Positions 1-10,216 are shown, numbered from the stretch's first letter. The stretch is 64,000 nt of DNA from Asterella californica (GCA_036924285.1 JAYKYS010000007.1:19220001-19284000); one strand, 5' to 3'. The notes: generated from the letters alone by a model not told the origin. Numbers and translations are program-made.

Positions 1-4
1 AGAG

Positions 5-1122
5 TTGAGTGAGGCAGAGATTGTGAGAAGACTCTCTACCCTGAAGTTTGGTATTAATGTTACTCAAGAGGAGAAAAGTAGATTCCTAGATATATTTCGA
101 AAATATATCCATGTGTTTGCTTTCAGCTACAAGGATTTGAAGGAGGTGACTCTCGAGACTCATCGAATCGAATTGGAGGAAAACGCAAGACCAGTTCGAC
201 AGAAGCAGAGAAGGGTCAATCCTACAACAGCAATGATGGTCAAGGAGGAGATAGACAAGTTGAAGGAGACGAGTTTCATCTATGAGGTGGAGAACTCGGA
301 ATGGATTTCACCCATTGTGATTGTCAAGAAGAAGAATGGTAAGCTCAGAGTGTGCATAGACTATAAGAAGTTGAATGCAGTTACCAAGAAGGTTTATTAT
401 CCTCTACCATTTATAGATGAGATTTTGGAGTAAGTTGTTGGTCATGAATGGTACAGCTTTGGTGATGGTTACAGTGGATATAACCCGATCAAGATAGCAC
501 AGGAGTACCAACAGTTGACTACTTTCACTACTCCTTGGGAAACATTCGGGTGATGTCATTCGAACTGTGTAAAGCTCCGGCCACGTTTCAAAGGTTCATG
601 AACAAGGTGTTTGAACCATTCATAGGGAAGTTTGTTCGGGATTTCATTGACGATTTCTGTGTGTACGGAAGAAAGGAGGACCACTTTGATCATGTGATCA
701 AAGTTTTGCAGCGGTTGGAGCAAGCCAACGCTTCTCTAAATCCAGAGAAGTGCATCTTTGGTTGCGAAGAAGGTCTACTGTTGGGACATATCATTTCCAA
801 GAATAGAATTGCGGTAGATCTTGAGAAGGTGAACAAGATGGTGGATCTTCCATTTTCGATCAACTTGACAAAGTTGAGACAGTTTCTTGGCATGGTTGGA
901 TATTATCGTAGGTAATATCCAACCATGCCAACCAAGTTTGTCTTTTCCTTCTCAAACAAAGCAATAGCTTTGACTATGTACATGAAGAAGGGAGTTGATT
1001 TTGACTTGATAGTGCATGATCAGAAGGCAAAGGAAGCATTTGAGGAGCTGAAAAAGGCATTGGTGACAGCTCCTATACTTGCTAAACCTGAGTGGAGTAA
1101 AGCATTTATTCTGTATACAGTT
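5..1122 (+). pseudogene. Ty3/gypsy reverse transcriptase fragment
   Basis: Decayed pol fragment of a Ty3/gypsy element, different from families A-D. The reading shows the RT palm entry (SPIVIVKKKNGKLRVCIDYKKLN, about 304-378), then YSFGDGYSGY (about 450-480), ELCKAPATFQRFMNKVF (about 560-615) and the active-site box FIDDFCVYG (about 643-668). It continues into the RNase H approach (EELKKALVTAPILAKPEW) and stops at about 1122, just after ILYT, where RNase H should begin. A TAA at 431-433 and a frame change near 540 break it, and another break follows YYRR near 912. It carries no gag, protease or integrase. It is not functional; the family is certain, the lineage is not. Confidence 0.9.
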
Positions 1123-1127
1123 TCCAA

Positions 1128-1194
1128 ACTTTGGAGAGCCATTCTCAGTTTTCAGACTTTGGAAAGCCATTCTCAGTTTTCAGACTTTGGAGAG
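1128..1194. repeat. 28-bp tandem repeat, 2.4 copies
   Basis: A 28-nt unit beginning ACTTTGGAGAGCC is present at 1128-1155 and 1156-1183 with one substitution (GGAGAG/GGAAAG), followed by an 11-nt partial copy. Looser TGGAGAGCAGACT-like repeats continue to about 1340. The array begins exactly where the gypsy pol fragment ends, so it may mark a rearrangement junction. Confidence 0.85.
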
Positions 1195-1500
1195 AGAGCA
1201 CTCTTGGTGGTGAGGAAGGGGAGATTGTATTTTCAAGATAGAGAGATTGTATCTTGGCGTTCAGAAAACAGAGAACTAGAACTGAATGCAAATTAGATTC
1301 CTTGGAGAGTAGACTTGGAGAGCAGATCTGGAGAGCAGACTTATGATCAACAAGAATGATATGGTGTTGATTAGATCGCGGACTTGGGGTCTGATCTGTT
1401 GAGTAACAGAAATCAGGGCGTTCAGAGTGAAATTAGGTTCTCTGGTGAAGTCTTAGTTCAAAGGTCCTTCTAAGAGGAGTAATCCGCTCTCTTGGAGTTC

Positions 1501-1515
1501 TCTGCTATGATACCA
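1501..1515 (-). other. Primer binding site of a reverse copia-like element
   Basis: On the minus strand this reads TGGTATCATAGCAGA. It matches the plant initiator-tRNA-Met primer site (TGGTATCAGAGC) with one change and lies two bases inside the presumed LTR edge at 1517. This orients the element on the minus strand, with its interior toward lower coordinates; that interior has been replaced by the repeats and the gypsy fragment. Confidence 0.7.
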
Positions 1516-1516
1516 T

Positions 1517-1697
1517 TGTAAGATGAGGTTCTAGAGTGAACTCAAAACCAAAACTAGAATGCCCGTTGAGGTACATTCGCATCTTTTATATAGTGAAAGG
1601 AATAGTACATGATAAGCTCATGGCTAATGTTGACATCTCAAAGTGAACACACGGATCACTGTCGTGGCTTACATGCAGCCTTTGATCCGAAACAACA
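1517..1697 (-). mobile_element. Probable copia-type LTR (reverse)
   Basis: On the minus strand this interval begins TGTTG and ends CTTACA, directly before an initiator-tRNA-Met-like primer site. It contains a TATA-box string (CTATATAAAAG, about 1583-1594). The 181-bp length fits small copia LTRs. The outer edge (1697) rests only on the terminal dinucleotide and could be wrong. No partner LTR is seen. Confidence 0.45.
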
Positions 1698-2689
1698 TCT
1701 AGAGGGTTCAGAATGATCCACGTGACTCATTGGAAAGTTCTCAAAGCTTCTTTCCAGAAACTTCCTTCTGGAAGTTTCTCGGTTGAAAAATTATCGAAGC
1801 TTCCTTCTAGAAGTTTCCGGCCGGACTTATAACGCACCCGTCTATTGGTTGAAGTACTATTTACTGCATGTATTCTCCGGCGAACTTAGCCGTAACTAAT
1901 TTTTATACCAAAGATTTCTACCAAACCAATTTCTCCTCTAGTTGATAAGTAGTGCTCTACTTATTACAATGAACTTTAACTCTTTTCTGGAAAAAACTCT
2001 TCGATGAGTGTGTTACTCAATGTCTCTCATGTGTCTTCAACTGCACCAGATATTTTATTCTTCACTCGATCTTCATATCACGTAACAGTAAAATCTTCTA
2101 AAAACTCTAGCAGTAACAACACCCATTCTTCCTTCGTTCTCACGTTGTTTTTGATGCAACCTCTTTTGAAATCTCGTACAAATGGTTTTACATCTTCATT
2201 GTCTTTCTCATGAAACATTGGTAACTTCTCCATCTTGTAGCTACTCTTTCTACTTTTTTAATTTTTGTGCAATAATTTCACGTTAAAAGAGTACAAACAT
2301 CACCAATTTCATTCGAGAATAATCTACCATAGATAAAATGAAAAAAAATGATTGTAACAACACTTCTTGTGTCATTTCTTCTCCCAAGGTAATCATGAGG
2401 TTTAGTCTCATCATCATCATTTCCATCATCCGAATGACGATCTCCATCACAACTCAGCCGAGTCTTCTTTTGAAATCGATAACTTCTCCGTATCATTTCT
2501 TTGAATCTCGTCCAACTTCCCAACTATTGACGTAAGTAGGGTGATCACATCGACGCACTTGTGTCCTTTTGATAGATCACCCACTCCACAATTTAGATAA
2601 GGATCCTCTCCTAGAAGATGAATCGACGGTGGTGATAGTGGACCCACTAGAAGACTTAAATCAATAAAATCTCACTTTCATTTCACTCT
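1698..2689. other. No gene recognised
   Basis: AT-rich sequence. Short ORFs of 65-81 codons occur on both strands but show no motif I recognise. The stretch may be the 3' continuation of the reverse-strand gag relic that follows. Confidence 0.5.
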
Positions 2690-2866
2690 CTCTATTTTGA
2701 TTCTAGTTGGACAATTCACTACTTTATGTCCTAACCCTCTACAGAAATAACACAACAAGTCGGTTTTTACTCTTCTCCTCGAAGACTCTATTTGAGATTT
2801 TGTACTATTATTCTCAAACTCAACGATAATCTCTTTCGAGCTCTCTCTGACACTTATTATGACATC
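2690..2866 (-). pseudogene. Retrotransposon gag relic with CCHC zinc knuckle
   Basis: Minus-strand reading gives an open stretch ending in a perfect retroviral zinc knuckle, CYFCRGLGHKVVNC (C-x2-C-x4-H-x4-C), at 2752-2711. It is preceded by a basic stretch (SSRRRVKTDLL). Such knuckles bind the packaged RNA in Gag nucleocapsid. The frame is not open beyond roughly 60 codons and no protease or pol follows, so it is a remnant. The family (copia or gypsy) cannot be told from the knuckle alone. It lies on the same strand as the copia LTR at 1517-1697 and may belong to the same wreck. Confidence 0.6.
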
Positions 2867-3060
2867 TAAATCTTGAAGAAGGTTTCTAAGTCTAACTTTT
2901 CAATTTTTTGCACTTCTATTCATGTTACTCCTTCTCAACCATTAGATGGACAAAATACCTTTGAAGAAAATAATTCTACCTCACTTTCTTATTCTTTCGA
3001 GCTTTATACAAAAAATCGTGTATTATACATGCTATACACGAAATAAAATCTAATCTAAAA

Positions 3061-3390
3061 TTAAGAGTCTAAGATAATATTATCATGATCATCGTCTGTA
3101 CTGATCTTAGCAAACATCTTAAAGTCACTCTTGTAAAGATCACACTCTATTTCGCCAAGAGCATTCGTGGCTTCCACAGTGAATGATGCTTTGAACTCAA
3201 TCTTCTTAACATCTGCGCCAATGCTCGCAGAAGCTTCTTGATATAGAGCAAAAAAGGCACCCAACTGCAATAGATGCGTGTTCGCAACTCCTCTACACTT
3301 AACTTTGGCTTCTTCGTCTCTGTTCGAATTTCTAAACGTCTCTTCTTCAACCTCGGCACTCGAACTGGATTCTCCATGAAATATCTTCAA
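3061..3390 (-). other. Unrecognised 109-codon ORF
   Basis: An ATG-started reverse reading frame of 109 codons, rich in Glu and Ser near the N-terminus (GESSSSAEVEEE) and acidic at the C-terminus. I recognise no domain. It lies upstream, on the same strand, of the gag relic at 2690-2866 and could be part of the same decayed element. Coding status is doubtful. Confidence 0.25.
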
Positions 3391-3660
3391 GATCTCCTTG
3401 TATGCCGAAATATATATCTCTTAGTCGTTAGTCGGTAAGAGATCTCTCCAAGAGTTTTGTGCAGTAGCTCAACCTCCAAACTATTAACTCATGAAGTTTC
3501 TGTTTAAACTTCTCTAATGAGAAAAGATGGTGCTGACAGTACAAATTTTTAGAAAACTAAAATTTGTATATTTTTACTTTCCTCATGGTTGTCAACCCCT
3601 TTCACTTTGAAAAATTCTATCTCCCTCTCCAAGCATCATCTTCTCACGAATTTTTATTTC

Positions 3661-3962
3661 CAAGATAGCTTATCAACCAAGCTAAAATACTAGAAATTTT
3701 CATAGAAAAATAAAATTCATAAAAAGTCTGACAATGACTGTATAAATTTTCCAAAGACCAAATTTCTAAACTTTTGTGAATAAACTCCTTCAAATTTGAA
3801 AATTCATAGCTTTCTCTCCAGATAATTTTTTTTCATGATTTCTGTTGTCTTAGATAGTTTAACAGCCAATCTAAAACACTGGAAAGTTTCACAAGAAAAT
3901 AAAATTCACAAAAAATCTGACAGCGACTGTACAAATTTTCCGAAGAGCAAAATTTCTAAACT
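3661..3962. repeat. Diverged tandem duplication, about 189-bp spacing
   Basis: Two copies of a roughly 112-bp AT-rich block (3661-3774 and 3850-3962) can be aligned along their length. Both run from GATAG[CT]TTA through AAAATAAAATTCA and TCTGACA to AAATTTCTAAACT. Substitutions are frequent, so the duplication is old. Confidence 0.75.
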
Positions 3963-5921
3963 CACAAATTTTTCTCCTCTAATAACTTTTCTCTCCTCCT
4001 TTCTCTACAATTCTTGTTGCATCCACTTTCAACTCTCTTCAAACTCTTTTCTAAATGAACAAGATGTAAAAAATGACTCGAACGCTTCATAGATCACTAC
4101 AAGATACACGAAAGGTTCTAGCGTTGCTAACATCGCATTAGCTCTCTCTCCTCCTAACGTCTCTCTATGTATTTTCTCATGATCTCTTTTTGTCGAATGT
4201 AGAATTGAAATCTAAACATTTTTCAATGATTTTTTCAAGTGAAGTCCCGGCAACCAAAAATGTAAACTCTCCGCGGTCTTATCGATCAACTACCCTCCAA
4301 TCTCTCAACCTCCACGATAGTCATCGATGAATCTGCAACATGTCGAGCATATCTCTCATTCAAGGGCTATCTCTGATGGCTTTGAGAGAAGCACACCATG
4401 AACTTGAAAAGAAAAATGCTAAGTTCAATCATTCATTCATCTATAAACTCATCAACTAAAAATTCTCCATAAACTCATAAACTAAAATCCTCCATTCTAA
4501 CGACGTCTCTCAAGTTCTCACATGCTAAAATATCACATACTCTCTATATTACTCAAGTTGTCATTACAATGATGTGAAAACAAGGATGATGAGCTTTTCT
4601 CTACTCTTCTATTTATACATTTTAGGTTTTTACCTTGGTACTTTTCGGTAACTCAGTCGTAATTATTTTTATCGAGTTTTACTAAGATATTATTTAAGAT
4701 AAAAGTATTAATCACATGGGCTTCTTACATTTTCACATGGTTTTATTCTTTCAAAGTCAACAACTTCTAAAAGGATTTTAGAATATTCTTAAAGAATCTA
4801 GAATTTCCACCCCCTCTACACTAGGACTCATTAAAAAAGAAACATGTGGAATCTCTTTTTGTTTTTAATGCTCATAAAATCTACAACTTTTATCTCACCA
4901 CTAATATCAAATCAAAAAAAAGATAAGAGATATTTTCCACCTATTTTCTATCTTTTAGACAAGATGACAAGATAGTAGTGCTCACTCTTTAGAAAATATT
5001 TAAATTTTGTCAAAAGTACAGTTAAGTTTAATCATAATTAACTTTAGCTAGTCATGACTAACTTGATATTTCTTTAAAGTATTTGGGCAACAAATAAACA
5101 TTATCCACACTTAGTTATAACTAAACGCCTTACTAGTAGATAATTTCTTATGTGTAACATAGATCGTTATAGGTCTCGCTAAAGTCAACTCTACACATAA
5201 TTCTAACTATGAATATAGTTAACTATGCATGGTTACAGCTCTTCTTGTTTAAATGATATAGAACAAATTATTTTAAAAAAAAAATGATGTCTTTACGTGT
5301 AGAGCAGTATGTCACGAATGACCATAGATGAATGGTGTCGATGATGCATAAAATATGCACTACGTATAGGTGTAAATTGGTACTGCACATTTGTCACAAC
5401 AAAGTTTGATTAGTAAAGTGGAAAAATAATACAATCAGAAAAAATGCGATAGTGAAATATTCTTTTATCACAAGATTGTAGAAATATTTTGTTCACAACA
5501 CAGATTAGATTTTTCTCAAAACTGTAAACGCTAAAAGAGATAATAAATTGTGATCTCCAAATAATCTTATACAAAAAGAATCACCAATTTCACCGTTTAT
5601 GTACTATTTGAACGGAGATGCACTTTGGAAGTGAATATGCATGCTAGATGAAAGTGACTACCTTGTAATACCACAAAAATATGACAAATTCTTGAAACTT
5701 CAAATATATGAAAACCTTTTGAAACTTAAGGTGGTTGTTTTCAATGAAAGACGGAAAGTTGATGAGGTCACCTGCTGCTCAGCAACCCGCCTTCCGGTGA
5801 AGGAGATTGCCGAATTCGCCCCTAGCCTTCGGGCGGACCAGATGCGTCGGCACGCGTGGACATTTTAGCGAAAGATATTGGATGCGTGAGAGAACCTGAG
5901 TGCAGTGCTGCCGACGTTAAT
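3963..5921. other. AT-rich stretch without recognised genes
   Basis: No coding motif, RNA gene or repeat array was recognised. Composition turns GC-richer from about 5770, just before the host-gene island; the 5' leader or promoter of the decayed AAE3-like gene should lie there. Confidence 0.5.
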
Positions 5922-6205
5922 ATGGGCTCTCTCACCTTTTCTGGTCGAATCTATACTTTGAGCTGTTTGAGCTCTTGTTCTGCTCTACAGCAACTGCGCT
6001 AGATCTCGGTTGCAACTGGAAGTTTACGGCAAATATGGTACGAGTATTCATGTATAGAGTCTCCTATTAGACTTCTCGAGCCAATGTGACAAGCCTGACC
6101 CACTTCGAGTTGCATTCTGCGATCGAGAAGACTGCTGTCGCCCTCAGGCAAGCGGGAGTCCAGCCCGGCGACCTTGTATCTCTTGCGTTCCCGAATTCGT
6201 TAGAG
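5922..6205 (+). pseudogene. AAE3: Oxalyl-CoA synthetase (AAE3-like), 5' remnant
   Basis: N-terminal end of an acyl-activating enzyme of the oxalate-CoA ligase type, which converts oxalate, ATP and CoA to oxalyl-CoA in the cytosol. ATG at 5922 starts MGSLTFSG, like known AAE3 starts. An in-frame TAG (6000-6002) sits inside the expected R-A-[IL]-S-V motif (here R-stop-ISVATGS). In another frame the text resumes as SLTHFELHSAIEKTAVALRQ and AGVQPGDLVSLAFPNSLE up to 6205, followed by a GT splice donor, where plant AAE3 reads PNTVEFV. The adenylation core (AMP-binding motifs, several hundred residues) is missing downstream; only the last exon survives at 7482-7688. The family call is firm; the exon parsing is not. 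Confidence 0.75.
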
Positions 6206-6921
6206 GTGTGTCTCGGCCTTTTCTAATTCATTATGTCACTTTCGTCGTGTGGTTTGCCGGTCAATAACGTTCCGATCCCCGAAGGTGGGGTTCGCAGTTA
6301 GAAGGTTTTTGAGGCTGATTAGTAGGCCGTGCACAGTTTTTAAAGATTCGAATCAAGCAGAAGAGCTCAGAATCTTGCTCAGCGTAGTTATGCTACGGTC
6401 TGTGAAGCTCCGTCTATATGAAGACTTGAGGATATCTTGTTACCATCTGAATTCGTGTGGACTGATCGAATGTCGTTCGTTTGACGATAAATTAGGTGAG
6501 AATCTGTGTTCTGTCCAGCTGAGGCTAGTTCTAGTTTGTAGCGTACTACCGTATTTCCTTTGCGCGATAGATTTGGTCGACTATTTTCCCGTGACGCAGA
6601 CAAGAAGCTAATTTGACTCCTGCTCCAGTTCTGGATTGCCCTGACAGATCACTTTTTCTTGAGTCCCAGTAAGCATTGCTGTGTTAAGCAGATGCAAGAA
6701 CTTACGATTTATTCGCAGGCATTCGTATTGTCCGAGCAAATAATCCGGGTGTTTCTGCACTGCAGAATTTTCCATGTCAGGAGGTTAGGTTAGACTGTTA
6801 TGTTAGCCTACCAACAGGCAGTGCATGTTTTCTTTCGCTAGCGAGTAATACAGTTAACATATCCCTTAGAAATCAGCTGTTGGTTCTGATTAACCAGCTC
6901 TGTTTGTCAGGTTTGTGGACG
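6206..6921. other. Former AAE3 intron / upstream region of FAM32A-like gene
   Basis: The stretch starts with a splice donor (GTGTGTC) after the AAE3 5' remnant and contains no AAE3 exon that I can find. A polypyrimidine-like run ending TTTGTCAG at 6910 could be the acceptor of a 5'-UTR intron of the FAM32A-like gene. Its promoter must lie here or in the AAE3 remnant. Confidence 0.4.
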
Positions 6922-7338
6922 ATGTCGTACAACAATGTTATTGGTGGCAAGTTGAAGCTGAAAGGCAAGGCTTTGGATGTTAAAGCCGGGGGAATGAAGA
7001 AGAAGAAGAAAAGGAGTAAGGAGTCTTCTGAGCAGGCGCTGCTCCATCTGAAGGAGCAAGAGGAGTCGGAACATGGCTCGGATGGAGACGAAATGAAGGG
7101 ATCCTCAGCTGACTGGGATCGGGAACAAGGAGAAGGAGGGAATGAGAGACAACTCACTGTCTATGAGGATCATCGCACCCCTGCTGAAAAGAAGTATGAT
7201 GAGCAGAGAATCCAGTTGGAGACTCGACGTCTAGCGAAGGTCGCGAGTAAATCACATAGACAAAAGATCGAAGAGTTCAATCAGTATCTGGCAAACTTGA
7301 GTGAGCATTATGACATTCCAAAGGTTGGACCAGGATAG
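6922..7338 (+). CDS. FAM32A: FAM32A-like nuclear protein
   Basis: Intact single-exon gene of 138 codons for a member of the FAM32A family, small basic nuclear proteins; the human protein is linked to the spliceosome. The ATG at 6922 gives MSYNNVIGGKLKLKGKALDV, the family's N-terminal K-L-K-L-K-G block. A lysine run (KKKKKR, residues 26-31), an acidic low-complexity middle and the C-terminal domain follow: RTPAEKKYDEQR, then ASKSHRQKIEEFNQYLANLS, then EHYDIPKVGPG. The last motif is the usual plant ending. An ATG 42 nt upstream in frame (6880) would add MVLINQLCLSGLWT, which is unlike the family, so 6922 is preferred. The gene lies between the two remaining ends of the AAE3-like pseudogene on the same strand. 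It is the only host gene here without visible damage. Confidence 0.92.
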   Translation: MSYNNVIGGKLKLKGKALDVKAGGMKKKKKRSKESSEQALLHLKEQEESEHGSDGDEMKGSSADWDREQGEGGNERQLTVYEDHRTPAEKKYDEQRIQLETRRLAKVASKSHRQKIEEFNQYLANLSEHYDIPKVGPG

Positions 7339-7481
7339 GAAGTAAGGGGGAATTTAGGCTCCTGCTTCATGTTTGAAGACTTTAAGACCTGAAGGAGGCT
7401 GTCAACATTTGCTAGCCGATACCGGAAAGTCCAATGTTGGGAGCTTGCTGTATACAAGTTAACCGTAGTTTTGTTGATCAG

Positions 7482-7688
7482 GTCAATGCTGCCGTTGTCC
7501 TACACAAAACCATGGACGCAACAACAGAGGATATTCTGGATCATTGTAAGAAGAATCTAGCAGCCTTTAAAATACCGAAGCGCCTCTTCTTTGGGGATAC
7601 AGTACCGCAAACGGCTACGGGGAAAATCCAGCGGCGGTTCGTTGCTGAACACTTCCTTTCGAAGGCCACGGAGTCAACCTCAGGTTAG
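7482..7688 (+). pseudogene. AAE3: Oxalyl-CoA synthetase (AAE3-like), last exon
   Basis: The C-terminal subdomain of the acyl-activating enzyme is preceded by a good acceptor (GATCAG, ending 7481). It reads VNAAVVLHKT, then EDILDHCKKNLAAFKIPKRL, then TVPQTATGKIQRRFVAEHFL, and stops at 7686-7688. The TATGKIQRR segment is the A10-type motif whose lysine contacts substrate in adenylate-forming enzymes. The exon itself is undamaged, but some 350 residues that should precede it are absent between 6206 and 7481, where the FAM32A-like gene now lies. It could in principle be spliced onto other transcripts, but no enzyme can result. Confidence 0.85.
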
Positions 7689-8095
7689 CCCATGATGATC
7701 TTGCCGGATTGCATGCACCACCCTGTGAGGTTCCAACTTGCGAACTATTGAACAGAGGGAATGCCCTCTCACCGCTTGTACAGCCAATTTTGAGTCCGAG
7801 AATAAAACGAAAGAGTGTGGATCAGCCACTCTTGTTTTGTAGATCTGTTCATTTGAATTTTTTTCCATTTTAGTTTCTTGCGTGTCGGATGTGCTCGTTG
7901 ATTTTATAGCGAATCGTTATTATCGAAAGTTGAATAGGGGCGTCCGTTGTTTCTTCTGGTTGCAACCTTACGTAAGTTAAAGTTCGCACGGAATGAATGC
8001 AAGTTGTGTCATGCATTTTACAGAGTGGAAGGTATCTTGAATCTTGATTCTCCTCCAAGCTTACTTGTACAGTTATGTATGGTTTCTGCGATGAC
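7689..8095. other. Intergenic region between AAE3 remnant and OXC
   Basis: About 400 bp. The AAE3 3' UTR presumably lies in the first part (AATAAAAC at 7801 is a plausible poly(A) signal) and the OXC promoter and leader in the rest. No further gene is seen. Confidence 0.45.
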
Positions 8096-8250
8096 ATGGC
8101 AGCAGCTCAACTGGAGAAAACCTCGCAATTCTCTGACGGAAACCTGATGGCAGCCAAAGCCTTCGCTAAAGCTGGAGTGGCACATATGTTTGGGATGGTA
8201 GGAATACCCGTAACCTATCTAGCTACGAGTGCTATGAAAGAAGGAATCCG

Positions 8251-8284
8251 TTTTATAGCCTTCCACAAGTGGAAGGCTATAAAA
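8251..8284. repeat. Perfect 34-nt palindrome inside OXC
   Basis: Two perfect 16-nt arms (TTTTATAGCCTTCCAC and its reverse complement) surround a 2-nt AA spacer. The left arm encodes the ordinary residues F-I-A-F-H. The right arm replaces the codons expected for N-E with six codons (K-W-K-A-I-K), a net gain of 12 nt that keeps the frame. The structure is what a template switch onto the just-copied strand would leave. Confidence 0.95.
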
Positions 8285-9533
8285 CAGTCGGCAGGATACG
8301 CAGCGAGCGCTGCCGGGTACTTGACAGGAAAGCCCGGAATTCTTTTGACCGTTTCTGGACCAGGTGCAGTACATGGTCTAGCTGGTTTGAGTAATGGGAT
8401 GATAAACACCTGGTCAATACTCATGGTGTCGGGGTCTAGTGTTCAGCTGATGCTGGCAGAGGTGATGTTCAAGAACTTGACCAACTGGAGATTGTGAAAC
8501 CATTTGTGAAGTACGCCGGTAAGGCTAAAAGTATCAGGGAAATCCCGACTGTGATTTCAGAAGCACTTGCTGCTTCTGTCAGTGGAAGACCAGGTGGAAG
8601 CGATGTGGACATTCCTTCAGACGTTCTGCATGAAACTATCCCCGAAGGTGAAGCCGAGAAACTGCTGGCGTTAGTGACTGAGATAGTTCCCTCCTGGAGC
8701 AGAGGATCAACTCCCGGGGAACTCAAGGTTTCTGACGATAAGGTGAGTCAAGCTGTTTCACTGTTGAGACATGCTGAGAAACCCCTTATAGTGTTCGGAA
8801 AGGGAGCTGCATATGCGCATGCAGAGGATGCTATCAAGCGATTGGTGGAAATCACGAACATTCCATTCTTGGCAACTCCCATGGGGAAAGGTATTCTTCC
8901 AGATTCGCACCCGTTGTTCACAACAGCAGCAAGGTCTACCGCTATTGGCGAGACTGATGTTGTCCTGGTTGTGGGTGCAAGGCTAAACTGGCTGCTTCAC
9001 TTCGGGGAAGCCCCACGTTGGTCCAGGCATGTGAAGTTCATACTTGTAGATATCTGTAAGGATGAGATCGAGTTTCGCAAGCCTGCTCTTGGTCTAAGTA
9101 GGAGATGCCAGAGTAGTTGTTCAGCAGATTGCGGATACAGTCTAAGACGACCCGTTCACTTTCGGTGACCAGCACCCATGGTTGCAGAAACTTAAAAAGA
9201 AGTCATCAGATAACATTCAAAGAATGGCTGCCTCCTTGGCGAAAGTAGTTGTTCCTTTCAACTATTTCACTCCTCTACGCATCATTCGTGACGCTATAGC
9301 GGCAGAGGGATCACCTGCTCCCATCCTAGTATCAGAAGGAGCAAACACGATGGATGTTGGTAGGAGTGTCTTAGAACAAGTAGAACCCCGAACGAGATTG
9401 GATGCAGGTACGTGGGGAACGATGGGAGTGGGCTTGGGTTATGCGATTGCTGCGGCAGTCATTTTGCCTGAACGTCGCGTTGTTGCTGTGGAAGGAGACT
9501 CGGGTTTTGGTTTCAGCGGGATGGAGGTGGAGG

Positions 9534-9733
9534 TATTTTCAATTTCCGCTCTTACAACCTTTTGAGTGTCACTGAACTGGCTACGTGGACTGCACTTGGC
9601 TCGGACTTATTTGTATGGTTTTCTTCTTTCGAGAATAGTCGTCAGGTTCGTTTGTGTCAGAAGGCTTCTGGCTTTGAAGGTTGGATGTTAATTAATCTGC
9701 TTCTGAGTGAGACTGTTCTGTAAATTTCTGCAG
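9534..9733 (+). other. Intron of the OXC gene
   Basis: A 200-bp GT-AG intron. The donor follows GGMEVE-coding sequence (GAG|GTATTTTC) and the acceptor is TTTCTGCAG|ACTTTAG. Its removal joins MEVE to TLVRYKLPVVV, the uninterrupted family sequence, and restores the spacing of the ThDP motif. The presence of an intron shows this is the ancestral gene locus, not a retrocopy. Confidence 0.88.
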
Positions 9734-10216
9734 ACTTTAGTTCGATACAAGCTACCTGTGGTGGTCATTGTTTTCAACAATGGTGGTGTATATGGCGGAG
9801 ATCGGAGACCTGCTGAAGATATCGTAGGGCCTCACAAAGCTGATCCTGCGCCTACCTCTTTCGTTCCTGGTGCGCGATATGATATCCTCATAGAGGCTTT
9901 CGGTGGAAAAGGCTATCTGGTCGAGACTCCAGAGGAGCTCGAAGCAGCTCTGAAGGAATCTTTCTCCGCGCGGAAACCTGCGGTCATAAACGTGATAATA
10001 GACCCTTACGCCGGATCTGGAAGCGGGAGAATGGGTCACAGGAACTGATGAGGAAGGAGGGGAAAAGGTAATGGAAATAAATTTAGTTCCTTTGGGTGTA
10101 CGATGTAGTGAAATATTTGTATAGCGAGTGACGATTGAACGCGTCTGTTCGTGTTTAGCTGCATATATTAGTTATGCTTAGTTCATGTAGGTCTGCAAAA
10201 ACCTTGTGAAAACGAC

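Larger units (their letters stand above)
8096..10048 (+). pseudogene. OXC: Oxalyl-CoA decarboxylase, disrupted
   Basis: Thiamine-diphosphate enzyme converting oxalyl-CoA to formyl-CoA and CO2, the step after AAE3. ATG 8096 gives MAAAQLEKTS; an in-frame ATG at 8075 is less like the family. The family runs end to end: HMFGMVGIPVTYLAT, LLTVSGPGAVHGLAGLSN, KPLIVFGKGAAYAHAE, LVSEGANTMDVGRS, DAGTWGTMGVGLGYAIAAA, VEGDSGFGFSGMEVE, then after an intron YKLPVVVIVFNNGGVYGGDR. GDS...NN is the ThDP/Mg motif. Damage: the catalytic FHNEQSAG motif is FHKWKAIKQSAG, so the glutamate is gone (see 8251-8284); one base is lost near 8440, before AGRGDVQELDQLE; one base is gained near 9096 (LGL/VGDA); TAA at 9144-9146. 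The ending GRMGHRN is normal. Frameshifts could be assembly errors; the lost glutamate is not explained that way. Confidence 0.9.

Noticed and set aside
6000..6070. A 33-nt intron in the AAE3 5' remnant (GTACGAG to TATTAG)
   Set aside because: Too short for a plant intron, and it would not remove the stop at 6000-6002. Decay explains the frame change better.
8436..8450. Programmed frameshifting in OXC
   Set aside because: No slippery heptamer or conserved shift is known for this enzyme, and a second shift, a stop and the lost glutamate point to decay.
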